This document shows positions 23,801 through 35,092 of a stretch of DNA of 64,000 nucleotides, piece by piece. Both the position numbers and the translations under genes were made by a program. The notes below the pieces were generated by a model, which was not told the DNA's origin, did not search any database, and was given only the letters and a program-made list of their open reading frames with translations. The stretch is from Diaporthe sp. PMI_573 (Eukaryota > Ascomycota > Sordariomycetes > Diaporthales > Diaporthaceae), in assembly GCA_021399435.1 (NCBI GenBank), contig JAJTUP010000063.1, positions 186,001 through 250,000 of the forward strand, written 5' to 3'. Within the stretch, counting starts at the first letter, position 1. The number at the start of each line of letters is the position of its first letter.

Positions 23801-25595
23801 CAGCTGCTGACCGCAAGGTCTTGTCATCCATGTGCATGTACAGCAGGTGATTGCTGAGCTTGTGAGACCGCGAACTGGCTCCCCTCCTGGTGCCTGCGGC
23901 AGAGTCGGCCAGGGCGGGCGAGCGCCGCGGGCTGTCGGGGCCGTGTGATCTGTTGTCCTGTTGGTCTTGTTGCTCTTCCGAGGTTCGCCGACGGTCTCCC
24001 TGCTTTTTCCTGGCGTCCATCAGCGCTTGACGGATCTCTTCGCAGTTCTCGAGCTCATCGTCTACCCGGTCCAGTGGTTCTTCGCCGTTGACGTTGGCTT
24101 TGCGCGGATTGACTCCAGCCTCGAGCAGGACCTTGATGACGTCGAGATGGCCGTTGTCTACAGCATCTAGAAGCGGGGTGTCCTTGTCGTGGTTTACGCA
24201 ATCGATGTCGCAGCCCGCATCAACGAGAAGCTTCACGATATCATCGTAGCCATTGATTGCTGCAATCTGCAGTGGAGTATTGCCTGCGTAGTCGGGAAAA
24301 TTCAGGTCCTGTGGGCGCTCTTGAAGCCTTCGCTTCACGTTGTCGTATTCACCGCGAGAACATGCCTTTGCGAGTTGCGTTTGTCCGTGCGCATCGACGT
24401 GTTTTTTGTGGGCGGGGTTCTTGGCAGATGACATGTTCGAATCAGCAGTGGCTGGTGTCGTCAGGCCGCGCATAGTCGAGCTTCGGATGTGAGGGCTGCC
24501 ACTTGCAGAGGATTCGTCTGAGTGATAATCGGTGGTGAGAGGGGGAGGAACACGCCTTTTCTTCTGGCTGAGACCGCTGGATGACTGCGAAACGATTTGG
24601 GTGGACGCACTTCGTCGGTGAAGTCGAGGGTGTGGGGAAATTGACCGTTGCCGCAACGACGAAATGTTGTCATGATTGGATTTTGCCTTCACTTGATCGC
24701 GATCCTTGTATTGAGGGCGTGGAGCCGAGGATGCATCTATCGAGGTAGAAGTCCTCCGTCGGCGAATCTTGTGGCCTTCGTTGTCAGCCTCATCGTCAGA
24801 CTCTGCCTTGTGGGCCTTCCGCTTATGTGTGGCTGTCTTGTCCGAGGACTTTGCTCTCGGCACGTCCCTGTCCCGATCTCTGGATTCTTTCTCCTTGGGG
24901 ATGACTTTGGTCGGCCTCGCGTGTACAGAGTCGCCCTCTGATTCTTGGCGGATGTCACTTGACTGTTGGCGGGAGCGCTGCAGAGGAGATGCTGGTGCCG
25001 AGCTCAAGCCACTCGAGTCCTTACTCCGTGGGTGATCCAGCAGTCGCTTCCGCTTTGCATCGTCCGCCGAGTGACCGGTGCCGCCGCTACTGCCTTGCTT
25101 GGTGCCATGACCATCGTTCTTGCCACCGGAGGGCTTCCGTTTCGCTGGGGAAATGTCGATGACACTATTTCGATCCTCGCCATCACTGGCATCTTCGCGC
25201 TTGATCACTTTGCGGCTCTTGATGGGAGAGCCGTCTTTGCCCGGAAGAACGATTGTCTCGGCCTCGGAATTGTTCTCGGCGCCAGTCTCATCATCGTTTT
25301 GCGTGGCGGCGGCGGCGGGAAGGCTGACCTTGGAGTCGCTAGATTCCTTGGGACTGTCGGCTTCCTTGGCCTGCTTCGGCTCCTTAGGTTCCTTGGGTTC
25401 CTTGGGCTCCTTGGGGTCTTTTGATTCCTGAGCTGATGACGTTGGAGGTAGCGGCGACTTCTTCTTCAAGGAGGGCGGAGAGGGTGGTGGCTTGGTGGCC
25501 TGATCCGGCCCGGTAGCCTTGCCTGGCCTAGGAGAGGCGGAAGTGGAAGCAGGTAGCTTCGTAGCGGCGGACTCTGCAGCATTCTGCGCATCCAT
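20880..25595 (-). CDS. large ankyrin-repeat protein, Hos4-like (Set3 complex)
   Basis: Two exons, 25595-21531 and 21470-20880, with a 60-nt intron (FVK|LSDLLF in frame), give about 1551 aa. The N-terminal 430 residues are Lys/Ser/Pro/Glu-rich and disordered, with nuclear-localisation-like basic clusters. A first ankyrin block lies near residues 430-515 (GNTPLQIAAINGYDDIVKLL, DTPLLDAVDNGHLDVIKVLL) and a second near 580-680. Residues about 1040-1215 are an almost pure E/R/K stretch (KEKEAEERKRREEEELK type) that should form a long single alpha-helix or coiled coil. The C-terminal 300 residues (KLPAFLRWLDRGVNI, PGYYFGKEPGQLSF) are conserved. In yeast, Hos4 is the ankyrin subunit of the Set3 histone-deacetylase complex; the filamentous-fungal relatives are much longer, like this one. 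The assignment rests on domain order and is an inference. The start is the first ATG after upstream open frame without conserved sequence. Confidence 0.75.
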
Positions 25596-28500
25596 ATCAT
25601 TCAGTTCGAAGGTGAGGTGTTCCTGTGCACCATCATGGGCACCTCTGGACCACGGAGTTGAAGGCGGGGGTGACAAGAGGCTGGATGAACCGCGTCGAGC
25701 CAGGTGGTTTGAGGTGGAGTGGCGTGGCGTGGTGTAGTGTGCCAGAAGAGAGAAGAGAGGCCCGGGGTTGTGGGACTGAACAGGACAGGACGGAACAGCA
25801 GCAACAGGACAAGCTGATAGGGACAAGACTGAACCTTGGCCAGGCCAGGTCAGTCAAGGTCGTTCGTTGATGGGGACAGGATGGTCCGGGCGCTGTTGCC
25901 TCGAGCAACTCGGTCGGGGTTGGGTGGACTGAAACCAAGCCAACTGTCACGAGGACTCCCGGTCGAAGGGTGGAAATCAAAGAGGCTGGAGGGCCGGCGC
26001 GATGTGGGTGTCGGTCTGCAATCGGTCGGAGCTCTTTGGAGTGCAACAACAAAGGCCTCACACGCGCACAGAAAAGGAGGGAGGCAAGGACCAGTCCAAC
26101 GAACAGACGGGTCAAGGCACGACTGATCAACGGGGGTTTCTGCAGCGGATGCGGTGAGGTACGATTTGGTACGGGAGCGGCAGCGGTAGCTTTAGCGGTA
26201 GCGGTGCGGGCGCGCGGGGGACGGCACTGGTCGGGTAGGAAGTAGTAGTAGTGTACAGGATGGAAAAGACTGAGAAACTAATAATAATAATGTCTCAGTG
26301 GCCGTCAGAGTGTCCCCTTGAGGATCGTGGGATGCGGGAGGGTTGGAAGAAAAAAGACTACGCAGGAGGCGGGAAGACCCAAACGGAGCGTGAGTGAGCG
26401 AGAAAGAGTCTAGAGAGAGGCTAGAGAGATTGGGGTTTCTTTTCTGAATTGAACTGGCAGGACGGGCCCAGGGCTCAGGACTGGCTGGGCTGGATTGGAT
26501 TGGACCACCTTGGATTTGGACCTGGGTCTGGTCGGGACTGGGACTGACTGGACGGAGCCCACAGAGCCTGGTTCGGGTGGCAGGGTAGGCAGGGTAGGGG
26601 GGGTGGGGGGGGACACACAATAAGGCAGGCAGGCTACGGGACTACGGACTAGAAACCACAGTATTGATTACCACACTACGACTGGGCCATCTGTCCATGA
26701 GGGGGAAGGGGGGAGGAGGTCAAGGGGGGAGGGCCACACCCACCCACCAAAAGCTTGGAAGAGGAAAAAAAGAGGGACGCACAGAGAAAGAGACGGACGG
26801 ACAGACAAGAACAGACCAGACTGACTGACAGACAAGATCAGACAGCAAGAGCAGAGGAGAGGGCCAGAGGAGACAGACACACACACAGACCAGACAGACA
26901 ACAGACAGCCATGGAGATAAGACGGTGCCATTGGCTGGAACAGGCGGGAGATGGAGATTTTCGCTGGGTGGCCCCCCTGTCTAGCCCCGACTGGGTACCT
27001 CTAGACCCCTGCCTCTCCCGTGGGTTCGAAGTGACCCAAGTCTGATCTCGCACCGCGCCTTCCCTGCGCGTTCCCATTGCCACTTGACCTGATTGGCCAG
27101 CAGCTTGAGTCTGCATACGGCAGGCGACAACCTCCTGTGCTGTCGTTTCGAGCCCTGCCTGGTCCTGCCTGGCCCTTTTGCCCTTTTGCCCTGCACTATT
27201 CCGCTGCACATAGTGGCAGACTGGATGATGTGTTCACTCGCTTGGTCTGTGTACGGCAATACGGCCCTCTACTAGTCTACACATGCACAGTAGACGGTGG
27301 TGAAACTCGTCACCAGGATTTAAACATGACGACTCCTCCGAGGTACAGACTTCTGCCAGCCTGCCTGACTGCCTGGTGCCTGAGAGCCTGCCTTCTTGGG
27401 TTATCTTTTACCTCGCCACCTGCTTACTTCCAAGTGATCGTTGGTGAGAGCCTGAGACTGACTGCGCCTCATTCTGTGCGCCCGTGTCTCTGTCTCGTCG
27501 CGTTCGCATTACCTACTGTACCCAGGCAGACAGGCAGAGAGGCGATACTTTGATACTTTCCCCGCCCAGGGCGCTCCGACGCGCAAGGCCACCCTGACCA
27601 CAGGAATAGCAAATAAGCTCCCGAGCGCCACCAAACCTAGAGAACTTCACGTGTCCTCGCTCCCAAGTGCGTCTACAGTACCGGACATTTCACAGCCGAC
27701 TTTCCGTCTGTCACCTGGCAACATTCGGCGACTCGCGTACGATCGCACAATGTGATAGTCGCTTGTTAGACGACAGCAAGAGCATCCGAGGGACTCTTGT
27801 CGCCTACGGCACACTAACCCCGGCTTTTTTTATCAAGATTTGCCTTCCTACCGATACAACCCCGGCATAGTGGCAGCGAGTTGAAGGAGACCGAGAGACA
27901 AGACAGGGTGGTAGGCCAAGGACAGCCTGCCTGACTACCGACCTAGGCAACTAGCTCGCCCGGGTAGTTAGGAGAAACCTAGTCTGCGTGTTAGCCGGCT
28001 AACAATTTCCCTCGGTTCTGCCCTCAGCTAAGCTGTCACACCACACAGAGCACACATCGCCTCGTCCATCCCATCATCTCGTCCGACTGTCACTAAGTGA
28101 AGACAGAAACTTGACTTGGACCACTTTGGCTTCAAGCTTTGTAGGGGCCTCGTCGCACAGCATGCGGAACCTTCTCTGACTCGTTCGGTTCTGGTGATAT
28201 TCTGCAGTCATCGTCTTCTTAAGCTCTCAGCTCCGAGCTCCCAGCTCCAGCTCCCTAGCCTGTCCGGCCCTAGGCCCCTTCAGTCCCACCCCAGCCTTAC
28301 CCAGAACAACCTTCACCCTGCTCCGGTCTTAACCAGCATGACCAGCACGGATCCATCAGAAAGGTTGCTTGCCTGCGGCATCTCAGCCACGAGGCAGCCC
28401 ACTCGATCTAGGACTGGCGCAACAGCAAACGTGCTGTTTAGCAAGAGTCTTCACACATTCATAGACTCTTCTCAGCCTGCTCACTCTGTCAGCGCACTGT

Positions 28501-28747
28501 CTCGGCACCCGAACGGTTGGACGTCCGTCTCTAGGTCGCACCGTAACTCACTAGTACTGCCTCTGCGAGGCGACGAGCGAACGAGGGCCCTTCGAGATTA
28601 CCAGAGGAATTGAGTCGTATGCTTTCACGAGGTCTCGGCAACCCAAAGATCGAGTCAAAGAGTTGGACAGACCGGGCAGAAAGCATTCTGGGGTGCAAAC
28701 AATTCCGTTTGGGTTGCACTGACCGTCCCTCGCCCCCTCCCACGGCC
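25596..28747. other. 3.15-kb divergent intergenic region
   Basis: The region separates the start of the Hos4-like gene (-) from the start of the AlkB6-like gene (+). It contains purine-rich and CAGA/CAGACA-rich tracts (about 26755-26905) and GGATT/GGACT-like degenerate repeats (about 26480-26560), but no gene that I can support. Long leaders and two promoters are the likely content. Confidence 0.55.
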
Positions 28748-29569
28748 ATGGGTCATGTAGCTCCCCCCACAGGAGTTTCACTCCCCTCTTCCCTGGCCCA
28801 GGCCAGGATACCTCGCCTTCCTGCCACCGCGTACTACATCGCAGACTTCATAAGTGAAGAGGAAGAGCGTCTCATTCTGGATAAGGTGCGCGCATCATCA
28901 TTTCCCACTCTTCGGTACCGGACTGGCAAGCTCACTTTGGACAAGATCTCAGGCGCGCCGAAGCCGAGGTGGAAGCAACTCTCTCATCGACGTTTACAGA
29001 CGTGGCCATCCGACCTGGTCCATGACAGGCTCCTCGAGGCACCTCTGCCAGCCTGGCTCGGGGAGCCAGTCGTGTCGCGGCTGCTCTCGATCCCTCTTGC
29101 CGACGACAACTCCGCCAAGCTCTTTGTCTCTAGCCCTCACAAGCGCCCTAATCATGTCCTCATCAACGAGTACCCTCCGGGAGTAGGTATCATGCCGCAT
29201 AAAGATGGGGCCGCGTACCACCCGGTTGTCTGCACCATCAGCCTGGGAGCCAGCCTTTGTCTCAACATACACTCGAGCAAAGAGGATGGAGCCCTTAACC
29301 CTGAACCAGCCTTCAGGATCCTCCAGGAGCCCCGAAGCCTCCTCATTACGACCGACGACCTGTACACCCAGTACCTCCATGGTATCGCAGATATTCAAGC
29401 CGACGTTGGTCTTTCGCCGGAGACTGTCAGCAACTGGGATATGCTCCGGGCCCCGGAGGATTTCTCCAATGGTGTTAATCAGCGTTCGGTCCGAACGAGC
29501 TTGACATATCGGGACGTTCTGAAGGTGTCCAAGCTGGGTAATAACATTGGCAAGTTTCTCAAGCGTTGA
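28748..29569 (+). CDS. AlkB homologue 6-like 2-oxoglutarate/Fe(II) dioxygenase
   Basis: The start is ATG 28748 in a strong context (gccATGG); the stop is at 29567-29569. The open frame is continuous (273 aa), but bases 28886-28945 look like a 60-nt in-frame intron (donor GTGCGC, acceptor AAG). Removing it joins LILDK directly to ISGAPKPRWKQLSHRRLQTW, the arrangement usual in ALKBH6, and leaves 253 aa. The catalytic core is complete: the HxD pair in MPHKDG, the downstream His in QYLHGI, and the 2OG-binding Arg in VRTSLTYR, preceded by HVLINEYPPGVGIMPH. The family is nuclear/cytoplasmic; its substrate is still uncertain, with nucleic-acid demethylation the presumed activity. The 3' end lies only 20 bases from the stop of the convergent polyprenol reductase gene. 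Confidence 0.88.
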   Translation: MGHVAPPTGVSLPSSLAQARIPRLPATAYYIADFISEEEERLILDKVRASSFPTLRYRTGKLTLDKISGAPKPRWKQLSHRRLQTWPSDLVHDRLLEAPLPAWLGEPVVSRLLSIPLADDNSAKLFVSSPHKRPNHVLINEYPPGVGIMPHKDGAAYHPVVCTISLGASLCLNIHSSKEDGALNPEPAFRILQEPRSLLITTDDLYTQYLHGIADIQADVGLSPETVSNWDMLRAPEDFSNGVNQRSVRTSLTYRDVLKVSKLGNNIGKFLKR

Positions 29570-29589
29570 CGGCCGCCCGGCCTGGAATC

Positions 29590-30618
29590 TCAGTACACAA
29601 ACGGTATCATAATCTTCTTGAACGCCACCTTGTCCGACCCAAACTTCTCGATATACCAGCTCTTGGTCCCTCGAGCCGTCACACCTAGGTTCACAGCCAC
29701 GAAAAGGAGCGCGGACAGCATCGTTCGGTTGCACAAGTGTCCCTCTGGGGCTGCGACAATTGCCAATGACAAGTAAATCAAGCACTCGCAGGTGTAATGG
29801 GGACTGATAAGGTATCGAAACATGCCTTCTTCAGGCAGTGAATACTTCTTGAGGCCTGCCAGATGTCTGTGACAGCGGTACTGTGAGGTCCAGGCGAAGG
29901 AGAACAGCGGCGCAGCGATGGCCACCTTGAGCAGGGCATCCTCCGTGAGCTCCATTGCCCAGGGGCGCAGCTGTTTTTGCAACACGGCGCCTGCCACAGA
30001 AATCAGCAAACCAAGCGACTCCGAGATCAGGGTCCTGTGGAGAAACCTACCGGATGCCTCGACCCATATGGCCACACTAATACCCACGTAGAAAAGCTGC
30101 CCGAGTAGCCAATGGACAATCCACATGGTGGACTTGGATGGTTTCGCAAACGCCCAGGACTCGTATAGCCGCCTCGCAGCCTGAAGCAGCATCAGGCACC
30201 ATGCCACAGCGACGTGGCCGTTGGTGGGCCGAGTTGGGTTGAGCTCAACCTGCAGACGGGCTATTGAGGTCATAATTGAGCCGTCGAGAAAGTATTGGCC
30301 GGCCCAGAAGACAGCGCATAGAATGTAGGTTGCGTAGAACGTGAAGAACCACGCGTGGGGGACCTGACCGAGCGATGTGATCTTCCGGACCGACGTGAGC
30401 AGGAGGTCGTCGTCCCTCTTCTGTCTGGCGGCGGCGTTATCAGCCGTGGGTTGTCCCTGGCTGCGGGCTCCGTAGTTGACCAGAAGCTTCCGCTCCCTGG
30501 ATGGGGTGACGGCCACGGCCAGGACGGCGCATGATGTGAGTGCGAAACAAGCCTGACAAAGATGTGCCGGGCTCACCGAGCACAGCAGCTGGCCGACTGC
30601 CTTAGTGAGCTGCTCCAT
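29590..30618 (-). CDS. DFG10: polyprenol reductase, Dfg10/SRD5A3 type
   Basis: A single exon of 342 aa on the minus strand. The protein has about six hydrophobic segments and the steroid 5-alpha-reductase C-terminal domain (residues about 190-342): SQYRCHRHLAGLKKYSLPEEGMF, RYLISPHYTCECLIYL, then TKSWYIEKFGSDKVAFKKIMIPFVY at the end. The ISPHYTCE and WY-x-x-KF elements are typical of the family. The enzyme reduces polyprenol to dolichol in the endoplasmic reticulum, supplying the lipid carrier for N-glycosylation. I took ATG 30618 as start; an ATG at 30741 would add 41 residues with no hydrophobic or conserved character. It is convergent with the AlkB6-like gene. Confidence 0.85.
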   Translation of the reverse strand: MEQLTKAVGQLLCSVSPAHLCQACFALTSCAVLAVAVTPSRERKLLVNYGARSQGQPTADNAAARQKRDDDLLLTSVRKITSLGQVPHAWFFTFYATYILCAVFWAGQYFLDGSIMTSIARLQVELNPTRPTNGHVAVAWCLMLLQAARRLYESWAFAKPSKSTMWIVHWLLGQLFYVGISVAIWVEASGRFLHRTLISESLGLLISVAGAVLQKQLRPWAMELTEDALLKVAIAAPLFSFAWTSQYRCHRHLAGLKKYSLPEEGMFRYLISPHYTCECLIYLSLAIVAAPEGHLCNRTMLSALLFVAVNLGVTARGTKSWYIEKFGSDKVAFKKIMIPFVY

Positions 30619-32218
30619 TGTCGCCCTGCCCGTGTGCTGCACCGGTCTGCTGTTGGTCGTGCGTGTATGTGCGAGACGAACCGATGGATGCACACCGCGC
30701 CAGCTCAGTCCAGCCTCAACATCTGTGACGCACGGTGACACGGAACCAGAGGACCTGTATGGTTCGGCCCGGGGAACTGGCAGCTAGCTGCTGGCCTATG
30801 CTTTTCCCTGTCTCTGCCTTTTGTCTCTGGCGCGCGTCTCCACTCTGGTCTTGGTTTTTGCTTTTGCAACGCATCGCACTAGGGGAAGTCCCGCCGGTCG
30901 CGCTGCTCATGCATCAGTTCCAAAACTTTCAGCTTTGGTTCTCTGGGAGCCTCTTTCGACACGAGAGCTTCAACGTGGGCCGACCTGTGTCCCCCAAATC
31001 GCATCTATGTTAGTTGCGCTCCTGCATGCAGGCCCGATCGTCCCATGCAAGCAGCAGCTCTGCCTGCCTCGGGGCCTGGGTACGGTAACCGCAAGGCCGA
31101 TTTAGGATGACCAACCAACCTTTGCACCGAACAACACAGCATCAGATGGGGAACCACAAGACGGGCACACGACGCAGCACGGCAATCAGGAACCGAGCCG
31201 GGGTCGCACGCCCAGGCAGACTTCGGGCAACGCCAGCAACCAGGCAGAAGCGATTGACATCGTTTTTCCCAAGGACGGTTTCACCGCCTCTGAATCGCCA
31301 CGGGGCGCCAGCGATCAAGTCGTGCGGCGTTCTTAGTAGTGCTGTCCGGATGCTTTTTCTTTACGCCAACTACTTTGCTTGTGTCTACGTACACATACAC
31401 ACACATGTAAGACAGAAGGACAAAGAAGACAGCCGTTGCAGACCACTGCAGGCACTGCAGGCCGCCGGCTTGGCCCTGGTGCCAGCTGTTTACAGTATGA
31501 TCACCCTGGGGAGGCACGAGGGTTCGCGAATCGTGGCGGCCGGGTTATGGGAACCATGCAACCGCTGTGACGTGCTCCGGCATATCGTGAGATCCTGGCA
31601 GACCTTGCCTCGTCCTTCCTAACCGGTCCCCGGCCCACCCCCTGGCATGGCACCTGCTTCTTTTTGCCCATTATTTTTTATTATTATTGTTGGGTCACTC
31701 CCTCATCGAACCCATGTGTTGGGTTTGAGGCTAATGTCGGGCTTGCTCGGGGGGCGCGAGCGATGTCGTAGAACAGGGCCCTGGTTCGTAACCGTGACTG
31801 TAGTAGGTAGTTCGTCGAGAGATTGCGGTTGATGGATGTGAGTGGGGTTCGGCCGGCCACGAACTCACGCTACCCGTTTACTTACCGCAAAACCTTTAAC
31901 TCACGCTACCCTTTTCTTTTTGTAATTGCGAGCACATGCAGCATTTTTGTGTATATATATCGCGATGCCCCCACGCTACAGGACGTCACTTGCACGAATC
32001 TTATACCAGAGCTCAGAGCGCTCAGCATCTTTGCATCTTTCCTGAATTTATCTGTGGAGTTTGGATTTTTTTGGCAAGGAGTTTTATACGTCGGTGTTTA
32101 TAGCCAAACCGCACCCACGGGAAACGTCAGTCAGTCGGTCAACCATGGCGGTAAGAAACTCTATTTTATTCCCGCAGGACCGCAGGATCACGTTTCGACC
32201 AAAACGGATTTACTTACA
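30619..32218. other. 1.6-kb divergent intergenic region
   Basis: Lies between the polyprenol reductase (-) and the GDSL esterase (+). There is no recognisable coding sequence. It includes a direct repeat of ACTCACGCTACCC at about 31862-31912. Confidence 0.55.
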
Positions 32219-33292
32219 ATGCGAGCCCAGACCCCATATCCCCAGGTCGTCCTCTTTGGCGACTCGTTGTTCGAGGGCTGTGTAGATGTCCAGGATGGCT
32301 TTTCATTCTACGCCACTTTCCAGAAGCGTATGTCCTCCATGAGTCTCACCTAAAAGCCGCAGGCATACACTCCTGTGCTGACCGGGGAATTTTCCACAGA
32401 CTGCCTTCGCCGGTATGATGTCGTCAATCGGGGCTTTTCGGGTTATAACACATCCCAAGCCCTGAACATCTTCGAGCAACTGTTCCCGGCGCCAGGCCCC
32501 GGAACGCCCAAGATGGATTACCTGGTGAGTCCGGCCTGATCCCCCCTGTCTGCCTGCCTGCCTGCCTTCCTCTCTTCTTCTACACGGCAACCCCGGGTAG
32601 CAAGGGACCAGAGACGAGAGAGCATAGGACCGTGACACAAATAACCTGCAGAGGTCCATTCAGAAAAACAAACTGACCCCCGCCCCGCGCAGGTCATCCT
32701 CCTCGGCGCCAACGACGCGGCCCTCCCGCTGGACGACGACAACCAGTGCGTCTCCCTGGACGAGTACAAGGAGAACCTCGCGCGGCTGGTGGGCCACCCG
32801 CGCGTGGCGGCGCACGGGTGCAAGGTGCTGGTGGTGACGCCGCCGCCCCTGGACGAGATCCGGCGCACCGAGGTGGACGTGGCGCAGCACGGGCGGGCGA
32901 CGCGCGAGCAGGCCCGCAGCGCGGCGTACTCGCAGGCGGCGCGGGAGGTAGCAGCGGCGGCGCAGGAGAAGAACAAGGAGCGGTCGGTGGTGTGTGTCGA
33001 CCTGGCCAAGGCGCTCATGGACCACGCCGTGGCCAACACGCCCGGCTGGGACGCCAGCCAGCCGCCTCTGGGTTCGGCGGCGGGCGGGACGCGGGGGTAC
33101 CTCGAGAAGCTGCTGCCCGACGGCCTACACATGAGCGGGGAGGCGTACCGGGTGCTGTGGGCGCTCGTCGAGCCTGAGATCGAGCCGCGGTTCCCTAATG
33201 AGAACACTGAGGGATATGTGTGGCCTGTGTGGAGGGATGCGGCGTGGCTTGAGCCTGGGCAGTCTGTCTTGGAGAGGAACTCGACCAAGTGA
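32219..33292 (+). CDS. IAH1: GDSL/SGNH esterase, isoamyl-acetate-hydrolysing type
   Basis: Three exons, 32219-32327, 32400-32524 and 32693-33292, give 277 aa. All four SGNH blocks are visible: block I with the nucleophile Ser in VVLFGDSLFEG (residues about 10-20), block II Gly in VVNRGFSGYNT, block III Asn in LLGANDAALP, and block V Asp/His in LPDGLHMSGEAY. Introns are 72 nt (phase 1, after FQK) and 168 nt (MDYL|VILLGAND, phase 0), both with GT-AG ends. There is no signal peptide. The yeast relative Iah1 hydrolyses short acetate esters; the true substrate here is unknown. Exon 3 is markedly GC-richer than the upstream exons and carries Ala/Arg-rich inserts. Confidence 0.88.
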
Positions 33293-35092
33293 GATCAAAT
33301 GTTTCTTTTTGTCTGTCATTTGCTTACTCGTGTCTTCTGTATCTTTAGTGCACGGTCATCGCGAGATGGAGTCGGTTTGGGGGGATGCCTACACAGGTCC
33401 GGGAGATGGAGTTCAACATGTTGCAAATTGGTAAATTGGTGTTGGGTGTGTAGGCAGTGAGTACACCACATTTAGTCTACATGGCAAAGCAGACCATGTC
33501 AGGCCGAAGTGGAATGGAATAGAAAAAGAGAGATAGTTATTTTTAAAAATTATATTACGTCCTAAGTTACGGTCAAACGTGGGTAGCAGTCTTTCCGGTG
33601 TCTTGGAATGTCCAGCTTTCCCCCCTCCTTGTCAGGTCGCATGGGGGACTTCGGACGGAAACCTGGGGACGGAAACAAGACCAGACGGGCAGGGGCAGGG
33701 GCGAGGCTTAGATAAGCGATTCGCTCCGTCGCGCATCCGTGACTAAATCGAGAACAAGGCATGGCTTGGCAGACCCAAGCCTGCTTGCGGTAGGCTGTGG
33801 TACGTACTCGGCACAGAACTGCTGTTTGGAGTGCAGGTGCACACACACTGACACAGCAGGCAGAGGGCATGAAAGAGAGACAGACAGGTGAACTGGGTGC
33901 AGGACTAGTCTCGACTGGGACCGTAAACTGGGGTGGACTGGGATGATCCAATCGATAAATCACACCCATCATCATCATCGCACAGCCTCCAGCCCCAACC
34001 TCCAGCCTTCCCCCAAATGCAGCACTGACTGACTGCACGCCCACGCATCATCAATCCACGCCTGCCTGGCAATCTGCTGTAATCTGTTCGCCTTTTCCGC
34101 CTTGCCTCCAAACGAAACTCTGTCCCAACCAGCGAGTAATTCCTGACTCCTGATTGCCTTACCAACACCTCAGCCCCTCCCCCCCTCTAATAATCCATCG
34201 TTGTCTCTTTTGACCTGCCGTTTGCATCTGGCCTTAGCCAAACATCCGCCCTTGCTGTCCCTCTCCAGCCCTTGCCCTCGACCCCCCCAAAAGTCCACCG
34301 CACTCGCCGTTCCCCTCCGTGAACGATCCCAACCACCAAACCGCGACGATTAGAACCCACAATTTCAACACGAACATCGCCTCTGCGACTGTGCCACTGC
34401 CACCTTGGTCTGTCCTTCCCATCGAAACATCCACGCCCATCCCGAGGAGCTCCAACGTGCCTGGGGGCCAACTGAAGGAACGCTGCACAGGATTCCCGCC
34501 TGGCCACTTGGCCGTGAATAGCAACAACAAGCCCCAGGCGGCCATCGTTGGATCCATTCAACCCCTCGAGTCAACCCAAAAGTGAGGCAGACAATTCCAA
34601 CATCAGTAGATAACAGGCCCCGACGCTCCCTCCCAACCTACGCATCCTCCTGCCGACGTTCGCGTTCCATTGCCGCCCAACAGCTCCCCGGCTTACACGC
34701 GAACGCAACCCCCGATCCCGACCGACCTGTACTTTTGCGTCAGTGCTGCACCTGCTACAACAGAGCCACGCCGCTACCAATCCCAACTCCGGCGGGACAC
34801 ATCGCAGAAAAGACCTACTGGTCTTTGCGTGCGATGTGGGGGCCGTACAACCTGGTGGTCTGATTCTCGACGATCGAGGTCGCAAACGACAACCTCTGGG
34901 GTGGTTCTGGGCTGGGTAATACATGAGAATACTGAGGAGCTCAACAAACACACCCGCTGTTGATTGCGGTGCCCATCGACCTAGGCCCCAGCAAGCGCCA
35001 TAGTTGCTCGCCTTGCCCGTTCATCGCAATCCCCGCCTCGTTCCATCGGACGACAGCCTCCAGAGCCAATCACCCGGTCAGTCCATTCTGGC
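33293..35092. other. 1.8-kb intergenic region, leader of the next gene
   Basis: No gene is recognised. The right part (about 33900-35090) is rich in C and in CAACC-like words, as in long fungal 5' leaders. There is no clear upstream coding exon. Confidence 0.55.

Noticed and set aside
27020..27042. tRNA-like GGTTCGAA word (also near 14108)
   Set aside because: No cloverleaf arms or plausible anticodon stem could be formed around either site.
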